A program made the position numbers and the translations under genes. From Roseobacter sp. (GTDB lineage: Bacteria > Pseudomonadota > Alphaproteobacteria > Rhodobacterales > Rhodobacteraceae): 54,446 nucleotides of DNA. The stretch covers positions 1 through 54,446 of the forward strand of contig JAGXGZ010000024.1 in assembly GCA_024636495.1 (NCBI GenBank), read 5' to 3'. The notes under the pieces are model-generated. The model was not told the DNA's origin. It searched no databases and worked only from the letters and a program-made list of their open reading frames with translations. Position 1 is the first letter of the stretch, and every line of letters starts with the position of its first letter. Positions 1 to 7,628 of the stretch are shown here, in pieces.

Positions 1-13
1 ATGAGAACCTCCT
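1..13 (-). promoter_or_regulatory. Ribosome binding site of a gene just outside the left edge
   Basis: Read on the minus strand, bases 13 to 8 give a perfect AGGAGG. Five bases later the last two bases of the window read AT, so one further G would complete an ATG. This would be a well-spaced start for a minus-strand gene lying wholly to the left. It is one of the strongest Shine-Dalgarno sequences in the window. The gene itself cannot be seen. The 140 bases between here and the first gene show no other feature. Confidence 0.35.
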
Positions 14-140
14 GTTTGACGTTTGAGAAGTCCCAATCGTCATGCAGGTGCGTCAGATATCAAAATGCGCTGCGTTCAGGGCAAACACGCTACACACGCA
101 ACAAGCGCCATTGCCGCGCAGCGGCTTCGTCCTTGTCCCG

Positions 141-773
141 CTAAGCAGCCCTCAACCCATTCCCCTCCAAAGCGAAATCAAACCACAAGCGGCCCTGCCG
201 GTATTCCCCCCTTACCAAATACCCCGGTTCGGCAACTTCGGGATAGTCCTTGGCCCAGTCGCGGAAACGGTCATTTGAAATGACCCGCGCACCCATATCG
301 CGGGCGGCTTTCAAGATGTAGGGGTCTGCCGGGGATCCTTTTGGAACGACCATCACACGCTCTAAAGGAAGGTTAAGCAGCTTGCTCATTGCTTTGTCGT
401 CGCGGTAGGTTCCCGCAAACAAATGCCCCGCGTTTGCATCAAACATCACGCCCGGGCGAAAGCCCAACTCCGTAAGGCACCGCACCGCTTCTTGCACACA
501 TTCAATGCGCGGCGTGCCGTCGTGCCAGTACATCACGTTCGATCCGTCGATTACGATAGCCCTGTATGGGCGGTGGCCCTTTGCAGTGACCCACTTCCGA
601 GCCTCGGCAAAAAGGATAAAAACGCTTGCAACCACACATGGCCCAGCCAACAAGATCAGGTCGGACCAAACCGGTGATGACATCGCAATTGCGGCACCAA
701 TCAACGAAACAAGAAACAGCAAAACAGATACAATCATAGAGGGAACAAAAGCACCCTTTAGGATTTCGAACAA
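141..773 (-). CDS. Membrane-anchored NYN/PIN-type ribonuclease (Zc3h12a-like)
   Basis: Two hydrophobic helices (about residues 11-31 and 38-57) precede a soluble domain from about residue 70. This domain opens with an IVIDGSN motif (D76, N79) and continues with FDAN (D112), SPAD (D150) and SNDRFRDW (N167, D168). That series of acidic residues on a Rossmann-like core is typical of the NYN / Zc3h12a-like nuclease family, which cuts RNA in a metal-dependent way. The protein would be anchored in the inner membrane with the nuclease domain probably in the cytoplasm. The longest frame begins with TTG at 773 without a good ribosome binding site. ATG at 737 would start directly at the first membrane helix, so the start is unsure. 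It may be transcribed with the carbonic anhydrase upstream. The RNA target is unknown. Confidence 0.72.
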   Translation of the reverse strand: MFEILKGAFVPSMIVSVLLFLVSLIGAAIAMSSPVWSDLILLAGPCVVASVFILFAEARKWVTAKGHRPYRAIVIDGSNVMYWHDGTPRIECVQEAVRCLTELGFRPGVMFDANAGHLFAGTYRDDKAMSKLLNLPLERVMVVPKGSPADPYILKAARDMGARVISNDRFRDWAKDYPEVAEPGYLVRGEYRQGRLWFDFALEGNGLRAA

Positions 774-812
774 GCCTATTTTTTAAAGATGTAATTTACG
801 TGACGCTACGTT

Positions 813-1463
813 CTATACGGGCAAAAAAAGCTCTTTATCCGCGCTATAGCATTCAAGACCGCCCTCGCCGATGTCTGTCCAAAGACCGTGAAGCGTCAGC
901 TTTCCGTCCTTCACTTTGTCTGCGATCCACGGAAAGGTCATCAGGTTCTCAAGCGAGGTCATAACAGCGTGCTTTTCAAGCTGGCGTACCTGCTCTTCGG
1001 GATCCTCAATCTCTGCTACGATATCGTATTTCGGGCGCAAAATATCCATCCAACGGCCAACAAAACTGTCTTTTGCGTCCAGTTCCGGCGCTTTGCCCTG
1101 GCACATGTCAAGGCAGCCCTGCACGCCGCCGCAACTGGAATGTCCCAGCACAATCAAATGGGCAACCTTCAAAGACTGTACAGCATATTCAACGGCAGCC
1201 GAGGTGCCGTGCTGTTCACCGTCGGGCAAATAAGGGGGCACAAGATTGGCGATGTTGCGGTGAATAAAGAACTCGCCCTGATCCGCGCCGAAAATTGATG
1301 TGACGTGCACACGGCTGTCGCAGCACGAAATCACCATCGCACGCGGATGCTGGCCGTCGCTGGCAAGGCGTCGATACCATGACTGATTTTCGGTGTAAGT
1401 GGTTGCTTTCCAACCATGATATCGTTGTGCCAGATAGGATGGCAGTGGTTTCGCCTGATCCAT
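813..1463 (-). CDS. Beta-class carbonic anhydrase
   Basis: The enzyme interconverts CO2 and bicarbonate in the cytoplasm, feeding bicarbonate to carboxylases. The 216-residue length is normal for a bacterial beta-carbonic anhydrase. The zinc site is complete: C47 with the D49/R51 dyad in SCCDSR, then H108 and C111 in GHSSCGG. The start is ATG at 1463, with AAGGA about 12 bases upstream. The gene sits 39 bases before the nuclease gene on the same strand. Nothing nearby ties it to a carboxysome or cyanase operon, so a housekeeping CO2/bicarbonate role is the simplest reading. A type II bicarbonate-regulated form is possible but cannot be told from sequence alone. Confidence 0.93.
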   Translation of the reverse strand: MDQAKPLPSYLAQRYHGWKATTYTENQSWYRRLASDGQHPRAMVISCCDSRVHVTSIFGADQGEFFIHRNIANLVPPYLPDGEQHGTSAAVEYAVQSLKVAHLIVLGHSSCGGVQGCLDMCQGKAPELDAKDSFVGRWMDILRPKYDIVAEIEDPEEQVRQLEKHAVMTSLENLMTFPWIADKVKDGKLTLHGLWTDIGEGGLECYSADKELFLPV

Positions 1464-1612
1464 AGTGTGTTCTTTTCCTTAAGTCTTGTGCCCCAAGTAT
1501 CCTGAATTCTCATTGTATTCGAGCAAAAAGGCATTTCGCGCTCAACCATTTGAACACCCCTCGTGTTTTACAACCCGATTTGTCGTGGGGACATTCTATA
1601 GGGGTGAAGGAA

Positions 1613-1990
1613 ATGCAGGTTTTGCAAATGCGGCCGACCGAACAGGTTTGTGTCGATCAAGAAAGGCTCAGCACGCTATATGCTCAGTTGGGTGAAACGG
1701 TGGCAGAAGACGTGGTCTGCCGTGCAATGGAAGAATTGGCTTTGCGCATGTCACATTGCGACCGGCTTTATCGCGGCTCAAGTTGGCAAGAATTGCGCAA
1801 GAACAGCAAGTCGTTGATCGCGATTGCCGATCAGGTGGGGCTACAAAAACTTGCAGCAGTCGCAGCCGATGTCATGTCGGCACTTGACCAGGAGGATGAG
1901 GTCGCAGTGGCTGCGACGCTTACCCGATTGATACGCATCGGAGAACGATCACTGACGGCAATTTGGGACACTCAGGATCTGTCCATCTGA
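1613..1990 (+). CDS. Small all-helical protein, possibly Hpt-like
   Basis: This is a protein of about 125 residues that I cannot place with certainty. It is acidic and almost entirely helical by eye. One helix contains MEELALRMSHCDRLYRG, then come SWQELRKNSKSLIAIADQVGL and a final helix ending in ERSLTAIW. The shape resembles a four-helix histidine phosphotransfer bundle, but the usual HxxKG phosphorylation motif is missing, so phosphotransfer is not supported. The frame is open from 1550. ATG at 1613 is chosen because AAGG lies directly before it, although the spacing is short; GTG at 1604 or ATG at 1628 are alternatives. It lies 67 bases before the aminopeptidase gene and probably shares its transcript. 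Confidence 0.6.
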   Translation: MQVLQMRPTEQVCVDQERLSTLYAQLGETVAEDVVCRAMEELALRMSHCDRLYRGSSWQELRKNSKSLIAIADQVGLQKLAAVAADVMSALDQEDEVAVAATLTRLIRIGERSLTAIWDTQDLSI

Positions 1991-2057
1991 CAGGCTTGCA
2001 GACGGCTGGGATACCACTAGGCTGCGCATCAAAATCTTTGCCTGAAAGGTGCCAGCC

Positions 2058-3440
2058 ATGCCCGCCAAATTTGCCGACGCGACAACCGATTCCATCCCAC
2101 TTTATCTTGTTGCCGAAGATGGGCTTGATGATTGGATTGGCAACCAAAGCGACGCAAAGCGCAGTTGGGTCGAGGCGAATGGTTTCAGCGGGGCATTGGG
2201 TCAAGCCTTGGTTTTCCCGAAGGACGATGGATCGATTGCTATGGCATTGGCGGGCTACGGCACGCCCGCAACGCGAAGCCGCGGGCGCTTCCATCTGGCT
2301 GGTGCTGCTGCGAAGCTGCCAAAAGGTATTTACTGTCTGGAAACGGTGCTGGCGCCTGACACTTTGATGGTCGAAGCACTGGGGTGGCTGCTTGCCGCTT
2401 ACCGCTTTGATCGTTACGCAAAATCGACCGCCATGAAAGCCGAACTGATTGCCCCGGAAGGCGTGAATGCTGATCTTTTGGTCGCCCTCGCAGACGGTGA
2501 AATGCTGACCCGTGATCTGATCAATACGCCAGCGTCCGACATGGGCCCACCTGACCTTGAAAACGCCGCGCGCAGCTTGGCAGAAAAGCACGGTGCCGAC
2601 ATTTCTGTTGTCGTTGGCGATGACCTGCTGACCCAAAATTTCCCGATGATCCATGCCGTTGGCCGCGCAGCTGACCGCGCGCCTCGCCTTATTGACATGC
2701 GATGGGGCAGTTCCGGCAAGAAGCTGACCCTTGTTGGCAAAGGGGTTTGTTTTGATACGGGCGGTTTGAATATCAAGCCCGGTGCCTCGATGGGTCTCAT
2801 GAAAAAAGATATGGGAGGGGCTGCTGCGGTCCTTGGGTTGGCCCATATGATTATGGCCATGGGCATGAAAGTCCAACTGCGCGTATTGATCCCAGCAGTC
2901 GAGAACGCGATTTCGGCGAACGCTTTCCGCCCCCAAGATATCCTGACCTCGCGTAAGGGCCTTACAGTCGAGATTAACAATACAGATGCCGAAGGCCGGT
3001 TGGTTCTGGCAGACGCGCTTGCCTTGGCAGACGAGGAGAAGCCGGATCAGATCATTTCGATGGCGACATTGACCGGGGCTGCCCGTGTGGCCGTTGGCCC
3101 CGATCTTGCGCCCTATTTCAGTGACAATCCGGCGTTCGTCGCAGCGCTTGAGGCCGCGGCAGACAAAAACGCCGACCCTGTCTGGCGGATGCCCTTCCAC
3201 GCCCCTTATGAGGCGATGATCGAACCCGGCGTCGCTGATCTGGACAATGCACCGTCTGGCGGGTTTGCCGGATGTATCACCGCCGCGCTGTTCTTGCGCC
3301 GCTTCGTGACCGACAGCCCCTATGCGCATTTTGATATTTATGGCTGGCAGCCGACCCCCGCACCCGCCCGCCCCAAAGGCGGCGTGGGCCAAGCAACACG
3401 CGCGGTGTTTGCAGCGCTTGAGACGTTGATGACAAAATGA
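2058..3440 (+). CDS. Leucyl aminopeptidase family protein (peptidase M17)
   Basis: This cytoplasmic metallo-aminopeptidase removes N-terminal residues from peptides. The C-terminal catalytic domain carries the M17 signature NTDAEGRL at about residues 308-315 (metal ligands D310 and E312, catalytic R314). Upstream are the lysine/aspartate metal-binding stretches VGKGVCFDTGG and MKKDMGG. The 460-residue length suits the short PepB-like branch rather than E. coli PepA (about 500). ATG at 2058 is preferred over an in-frame GTG at 2049 because AAAGG at 2045-2049 is then 8 bases upstream. The stop overlaps the start of the NlpC/P60 gene by 4 bases, so the two are translationally coupled. This pairing is common in Rhodobacteraceae and suggests recycling of wall or dietary peptides. 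Confidence 0.93.
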   Translation: MPAKFADATTDSIPLYLVAEDGLDDWIGNQSDAKRSWVEANGFSGALGQALVFPKDDGSIAMALAGYGTPATRSRGRFHLAGAAAKLPKGIYCLETVLAPDTLMVEALGWLLAAYRFDRYAKSTAMKAELIAPEGVNADLLVALADGEMLTRDLINTPASDMGPPDLENAARSLAEKHGADISVVVGDDLLTQNFPMIHAVGRAADRAPRLIDMRWGSSGKKLTLVGKGVCFDTGGLNIKPGASMGLMKKDMGGAAAVLGLAHMIMAMGMKVQLRVLIPAVENAISANAFRPQDILTSRKGLTVEINNTDAEGRLVLADALALADEEKPDQIISMATLTGAARVAVGPDLAPYFSDNPAFVAALEAAADKNADPVWRMPFHAPYEAMIEPGVADLDNAPSGGFAGCITAALFLRRFVTDSPYAHFDIYGWQPTPAPARPKGGVGQATRAVFAALETLMTK

Positions 3441-4234
3441 CCGATTTTCGTTTGAGGCCTGATCCGTCAAAGGTGGAGCACAGCCAATCTGGTCAGATTT
3501 GCGCACCCGTCACAGATATTATGCGCAGCCCCACCGGCCCGCGTGACCGGCAAGCGCTTTATGGGGATGCCGTGACGATTCTGGCCGAACACGACGGCTG
3601 GTCATATGTTCAACTAAAAAAAGACCAGTATTGCGGATATGTCGTCACCACAGACACAGCCCCTTTAACGCAAGCGACACATTTCGTGTCTGCCCCAGCG
3701 ACACATACGTATCTTGAACCGGACATGAAATCGCCCGACAGGCAGACACTTAGCTTCAGTAGCCAGTTAGCTGCCTTGGGCCAGCGCAATGGCTTTACCG
3801 AAACGGTTTTGGGCTTTGTACCGTCACAGCACCTCAAAGCCGTTGGCCAAATTTCAACAGACCTTGGCGACGTCGCACATCTGTTCCTTGGGACACCCTA
3901 TCTTTGGGGGGGCAACAGCCGTTGGGGTATCGATTGCTCAGGTTTGGTGCAGGCGGCCTGCCTTGCCTGCGGGATTGCCTGCCCCGGTGACAGCGACCAA
4001 CAACTGGCACTGCTGGGTGATCCGGTGTTACCACAATCGGATTTCCGCCGGAACGATCTGATCTTTTGGAAGGGCCATGTTGCGATTGTGATGGAACGCA
4101 ACCTTTTGATCCATGCAAATGCGCACAAGATGGCTGTCAGTTTTGAGCCGATCACGGATGCCATCGAACGTATTGCCAAGACCGACGGGCCAATGATTGC
4201 GCACAAACGCCTATGCCCTTCTAAAGGGCCTTAA
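3437..4234 (+). CDS. NlpC/P60 family cysteine peptidase with SH3-like N-terminus
   Basis: A probable gamma-D-glutamyl-diamino acid endopeptidase acting on cell-wall peptides. The N-terminal half (about residues 15-140) looks like two bacterial SH3-type modules. The C-terminal half is the NlpC/P60 domain with the triad C167 (in DCSGLVQ), H214 (GHVAIV) and H226 (HANAH). The 12-residue gap between the histidines matches the family. No signal peptide is seen, so it probably works on imported muropeptides in the cytoplasm, in step with the aminopeptidase whose stop codon it overlaps. A 6-bp hairpin, GCCCTT-CTA-AAGGGC, spans the end of the gene but has no T run. Confidence 0.9.
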   Translation: MTDFRLRPDPSKVEHSQSGQICAPVTDIMRSPTGPRDRQALYGDAVTILAEHDGWSYVQLKKDQYCGYVVTTDTAPLTQATHFVSAPATHTYLEPDMKSPDRQTLSFSSQLAALGQRNGFTETVLGFVPSQHLKAVGQISTDLGDVAHLFLGTPYLWGGNSRWGIDCSGLVQAACLACGIACPGDSDQQLALLGDPVLPQSDFRRNDLIFWKGHVAIVMERNLLIHANAHKMAVSFEPITDAIERIAKTDGPMIAHKRLCPSKGP

Positions 4235-4250
4235 ATCCATACCCGGTCGC

Positions 4251-4601
4251 TTAGGTGTCAACCGCCCGGATCAACTTTCGCTCCAACACGCGCAAAACAG
4301 CGGTTAAATCCTGTCCGCGGCGCAGCACCTGACCGTTTGGTCCAACCACAGAATACATTCCCTGTTTCAATCGCATTTTGGGGCGCTTCTCGATGCGGTA
4401 CAGCGGCATCTCGGCCGTTCTACGAAAAACCGAAAACACGGCCACGTCACGCAGACACGAGATCCCGTAATCCCGCCACTCGCCCGCCGCAACCATGCGA
4501 CCATAAAGAGACAATATCGGTGAAAGTTCTGTCCGGTGGAACGCGACCTGTTCAGGTGCACGGTCATTGGGCTGACTGGAAGAGTGGATATGCAACGTCA
4601 T
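4251..4601 (-). CDS. DUF2794 domain-containing protein
   Basis: This 116-residue protein has the conserved core of DUF2794: FHRTELSPILSLYGRM, VAAGEWRDYGI, FSVFRR and PLYRIEKRPK, ending in a leucine-rich helix. The family is confined mainly to alphaproteobacteria and has no known function. The frame is open to 4631, but ATG at 4601 gives the family-length N-terminus. The gene is convergent with the NlpC/P60 gene (16 bases apart) and divergent from paaI. The 114-base gap to paaI must hold both promoters. Confidence 0.85.
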   Translation of the reverse strand: MTLHIHSSSQPNDRAPEQVAFHRTELSPILSLYGRMVAAGEWRDYGISCLRDVAVFSVFRRTAEMPLYRIEKRPKMRLKQGMYSVVGPNGQVLRRGQDLTAVLRVLERKLIRAVDT

Positions 4602-4637
4602 ACTTTGACAGTTGCGCCGTTCGGGGATCAAATCAAG

Positions 4638-4649
4638 TCCTGTACAGGA
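4638..4649. promoter_or_regulatory. Perfect 12-bp palindrome, candidate operator
   Basis: TCCTGTACAGGA reads the same on both strands. It lies 67 bases before the paaI start, in the divergent gap between DUF2794 and paaI. A palindrome at this place could bind a dimeric regulator of the phenylacetate genes or of DUF2794. No regulator gene lies beside it, and I do not recognise it as a known PaaR or PaaX site. Confidence 0.35.
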
Positions 4650-4667
4650 TGAAATATCTTGAAAGCG

Positions 4668-4696
4668 TTACAGAATATATGCGAACATTATATTTA
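4668..4696 (+). promoter_or_regulatory. paaI: Candidate sigma-70 promoter for paaI-paaK
   Basis: TTACAG (4668-4673) and TATTTA (4691-4696) are 17 bases apart in an AT-rich patch just ahead of paaI. The start site would fall near 4703, leaving a leader of only about 13 bases, and the ribosome binding site AAAGG would sit at its 5' end. The boxes are weak matches, so this is only a candidate. Confidence 0.25.
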
Positions 4697-4715
4697 TGAA
4701 ACACAAAGGTCGCCC

Positions 4716-5156
4716 ATGATGACGCCCCAAACCCGTGCAGAAAAATCGGCCGCCGCCATGTGGGCCACCGACAAGGCCAGTCAGCATCTTTCCATGCGTA
4801 TCGACACTATCGCACCGGGAGCAGCAACATTATCAATGCTGGTCACCACTAACATGCTGAATGGTCATGGAATTTGCCATGGTGGGTATATCTTCACCCT
4901 GGCTGACAGCGCGTTTGCATTTGCTTGCAACAGTTACAATCAACTGGTCGTGGCGCAGCAAAACCAGATCACATATCTGGCCCCCGGCAAAGCAGATGAA
5001 CGCCTTACTGCTAGCGCCGTCGAAACATCTAAAACCGGGCGTTCCGGCATCTATGACGTGACAGTCAAGGGGGAGGACGGCCGCGTAATTGCGCTGTTCC
5101 GTGGGTTGTCACGCACGATCAAAGGCCAACATTTCGAGGAGGAAATGACACCATGA
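4716..5156 (+). CDS. paaI: Hydroxyphenylacetyl-CoA thioesterase PaaI
   Basis: A hotdog-fold thioesterase of the phenylacetate pathway that releases CoA from dead-end ring-hydroxylated or epoxidised phenylacetyl-CoA species. The 146 residues contain the family core NGHGICHGGYIFTLADSAFA (residues 49-68) with the catalytic D64. The start is ATG at 4716, six bases after AAAGG; the frame is open further up only through a TTG. The stop overlaps paaK by 4 bases (ATGA), and AGGAGG at 5137-5142 inside paaI serves paaK. The ring-oxygenase (paaABCDE) and beta-oxidation genes are not in this window, so the rest of the pathway must lie elsewhere. Confidence 0.93.
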   Translation: MMTPQTRAEKSAAAMWATDKASQHLSMRIDTIAPGAATLSMLVTTNMLNGHGICHGGYIFTLADSAFAFACNSYNQLVVAQQNQITYLAPGKADERLTASAVETSKTGRSGIYDVTVKGEDGRVIALFRGLSRTIKGQHFEEEMTP

Positions 5157-6463
5157 AAGATCTCACCCCCCAGCGCGAAAGCCTTGACCCGATTGAGATC
5201 GCCAGCCGGGATGAGATCACAGCGCTGCAACTTAAACGTCTGAAATGGTCCCTGCGCCACGCATATGACAACGTGCCGTTTTATCGCCAAAGCTTTGATA
5301 ATGCTGGTATACATCCAGATGATCTGCGTGAACTGGCAGATCTGGCAAAGTTTCCCTTTACCGTGAAAACCGATCTGCGCGATAACTATCCCTTTGGCAT
5401 GTTCGCCGTTCCGCGCGACCAAATCGCCCGCATTCACGCGTCCTCGGGCACAACGGGCCAGCCTACCGTGGTTGGCTATACTAAGACCGATCTTGAAAAC
5501 TGGGGCGATGTGGTTGCACGGTCCCTGCGTGCCTCGGGTTTGAAACCGGGGGATATGCTGCATAATGCCTATGGGTATGGCCTTTTTACCGGGGGGCTGG
5601 GTATCCATTTAGGGGCTGACAAACTCGGGATCAGTACAGTGCCGATTTCGGGAGGCATGACCCCGCGCCAAGTACGGCTTATCGAAGATTTCAAGCCAAA
5701 CGGGATCACGGTAACGCCGTCTTATGCCTTGTCGATCCTCGACGAATATGCCCGCCAAGGCCTTGATCCGCGCCAATCCTCGCTTGATGTCGGCATCTTT
5801 GGGGCCGAACCCTGGACCAACGCCATGCGGCTCGAGATCGAGCAAGCCTTTGATATGCATGCCGTTGATATCTACGGTCTATCCGAGGTTATGGGTCCCG
5901 GTGTGTCTTGCGAATGCGTCGAAACCAAAGATGGGCTGCACATCTGGGAAGATCATTTCTATCCCGAGGTGATCAATCCGGAAACCGGCGAACCTGTTGC
6001 AGACGGTGAAAAAGGCGAGCTGGTTTTCACCTCCCTCACCAAAGAAGCGTTTCCGATCATTCGCTATCGCACGCGCGATCTGACCCGCTTGCTGGCTGGC
6101 ACTGCGCGTACCATGCGCCGTATGGAAAAGATCACCGGTCGCAGCGACGACATGATCATCTTGCGCGGCGTCAATGTCTTCCCCACCCAGATCGAAGAAG
6201 CGCTTATGGGAATCCCTGACCTTGCTCCGCATTTTCAGATCGAACTGACCAAGCCTGACCGAATGGATCAGATGCGGGTGATTTGCGAATGTATCAGCGG
6301 CGATCTGGGTGTGGATGCGCGCACCGCCGCAGGTGCCGCCCTTGCGTCGCAGATCAAGGAAACCGTTGGCATCAGTGTCACGATTGACGTGCTTGATGTG
6401 GGTGCTGTGGAGCGGTCCGAAGGTAAGGCCGTCCGTATCATCGACAAGCGACCCAAGATCTAA
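5153..6463 (+). CDS. paaK: Phenylacetate--CoA ligase PaaK
   Basis: This ligase activates phenylacetate with ATP and CoA, the first step of aerobic phenylacetate breakdown. The 436 residues are full length. The adenylate-forming signature SSGTTGQPT is at 97-105, followed later by YGLSEVMGPG and the YRTRDLTR segment. The C-terminal region contains ITGRSDDMIILRG, typical of this family. Its ATG overlaps the paaI stop, so PaaK and the thioesterase that removes faulty CoA esters are made together. The 142 bases after it belong to the mbfA upstream region. Confidence 0.95.
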   Translation: MKDLTPQRESLDPIEIASRDEITALQLKRLKWSLRHAYDNVPFYRQSFDNAGIHPDDLRELADLAKFPFTVKTDLRDNYPFGMFAVPRDQIARIHASSGTTGQPTVVGYTKTDLENWGDVVARSLRASGLKPGDMLHNAYGYGLFTGGLGIHLGADKLGISTVPISGGMTPRQVRLIEDFKPNGITVTPSYALSILDEYARQGLDPRQSSLDVGIFGAEPWTNAMRLEIEQAFDMHAVDIYGLSEVMGPGVSCECVETKDGLHIWEDHFYPEVINPETGEPVADGEKGELVFTSLTKEAFPIIRYRTRDLTRLLAGTARTMRRMEKITGRSDDMIILRGVNVFPTQIEEALMGIPDLAPHFQIELTKPDRMDQMRVICECISGDLGVDARTAAGAALASQIKETVGISVTIDVLDVGAVERSEGKAVRIIDKRPKI

Positions 6464-6570
6464 GACACTAAGGCAGGGCAATGGATTGCGAACAAACATC
6501 TGGCCTTTGACTGTCCCAGCGATATTTGGACACAGGCTGGTAAACGGGCTTGAACCAGACTACCTGCCAG

Positions 6571-6587
6571 TTTAGAATTATTCTAAA
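6571..6587. promoter_or_regulatory. Irr box (iron control element) of mbfA
   Basis: TTTAGAATTATTCTAAA is a perfect inverted repeat: TTTAGAA and TTCTAAA around a 3-base centre. It matches the Irr-box / ICE motif described in rhizobia and Rhodobacterales. Its centre is 27 bases before the mbfA start, where bound Irr would block transcription when iron is scarce. In Agrobacterium and Bradyrhizobium mbfA is repressed by Irr in this way. The regulator gene is not in the window. Confidence 0.85.
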
Positions 6588-6605
6588 TGATGCCAAAGGT
6601 GCCCC

Positions 6606-7580
6606 ATGCTTTTTTCCCTTAACCGCAAACGCTTCAAGGATTTATCAGAGCAGGAAATCCTTGCCCTCGCGATCTCATCCGAGGAAGACGACGCGCGTAT
6701 CTATCGCGGGTACGCAGAAAACCTGCGCGCAGAATACCCCGACAGCGCTGCAGTTTTCGAGGGTATGGCAGCCGAAGAAGACGGCCACCGCAAGCGCCTC
6801 ATCGACTTGCATACGACCCGATTTGGCAGCACGATCCCGCTTATCCGCCGCGAGCATGTGTCAGGCTATTATGCGCGTACCCCCGTCTGGCTGATCGAAA
6901 ATCTGGGGCTTGAACGTATCCGCGCCGAAGCTGCCGGAATGGAAAAGTCTGCCGAGACGTTTTATCTTTTGGCTGCATCCCGCACGACTGACGCGTCAAC
7001 GCGCAAGCTGCTTGGCGATCTTGCCGCTGCCGAAGCAGGGCACCAGCGCACCGCAGACGCGCTTTCCGCGGCGCATCTTGACGAAGACACCCTGACCAAA
7101 GAAGACAGCGAAGCGCACCGCCAGTTTGTATTGACCTGGGTTCAACCGGGTTTGGCCGGGCTGATGGATGGCTCTGTCTCGACCCTCGCGCCGATCTTTG
7201 CGACGGCTTTTGCCACCCAAGACACCTGGACCACATTCCTGGTTGGCTTGGCCGCGTCGTTGGGGGCGGGCATATCCATGGGGTTCACTGAAGCGGCGTC
7301 GGATGACGGTCAGATTTCAGGGCGCGGATCACCGCTCAAGCGCGGCTTGTCCGCCGGAGTTATGACAACGCTTGGCGGTCTAGGCCACGCCCTGCCCTAT
7401 CTGATCACAGATTTCTGGACCGCAACGATCATCGCTTTCGCTGTCGTTTTCGTTGAACTTTGGGCCATCGCGTGGATTCAGAACCGTTACATGAACACGC
7501 CTTTTTTCCGGGCGGCCTTTCAGGTTGTTCTGGGCGGGGCACTGGTATTTGCGGTAGGTGTCGTTATCGGCTCAGGATAA
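6606..7580 (+). CDS. mbfA: Membrane-bound ferritin-like iron exporter MbfA
   Basis: A fusion of a cytoplasmic ferritin-like (erythrin/rubrerythrin type) domain and a VIT1/CCC1-type membrane transporter, which exports Fe(II) and protects against iron and peroxide stress. Residues 15-155 form the four-helix domain with di-iron ligands SSEED (E26/E27), AEEDGH (E58, H61), GMEKS (E113) and AEAGH (E143, H146). From about residue 175 the VIT domain follows with some five membrane spans, including [17 protein letters not shown]. The 324-residue length matches known MbfA proteins. ATG at 6606 follows AAAGG at 6595-6599. The Irr box just upstream predicts induction when iron is plentiful. Confidence 0.93.
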   Translation: MLFSLNRKRFKDLSEQEILALAISSEEDDARIYRGYAENLRAEYPDSAAVFEGMAAEEDGHRKRLIDLHTTRFGSTIPLIRREHVSGYYARTPVWLIENLGLERIRAEAAGMEKSAETFYLLAASRTTDASTRKLLGDLAAAEAGHQRTADALSAAHLDEDTLTKEDSEAHRQFVLTWVQPGLAGLMDGSVSTLAPIFATAFATQDTWTTFLVGLAASLGAGISMGFTEAASDDGQISGRGSPLKRGLSAGVMTTLGGLGHALPYLITDFWTATIIAFAVVFVELWAIAWIQNRYMNTPFFRAAFQVVLGGALVFAVGVVIGSG

Positions 7581-7628
7581 TCGCGCGGCACGGTTGCACC
7601 CGCTTCGGTTGCCCGCTACGAATTTCGC

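Noticed and set aside
1920..3506. A 528-codon open frame on the minus strand
   Set aside because: It lies wholly antisense to the M17 aminopeptidase gene, has no family-like sequence and is rich in His, Gln and Arg, as expected from the complement of a GC-rich gene.
4215..4229. Hairpin GCCCTT-CTA-AAGGGC at the end of the NlpC/P60 gene
   Set aside because: The stem is short, it overlaps coding sequence and no T run follows on either strand, so it is not called a terminator.
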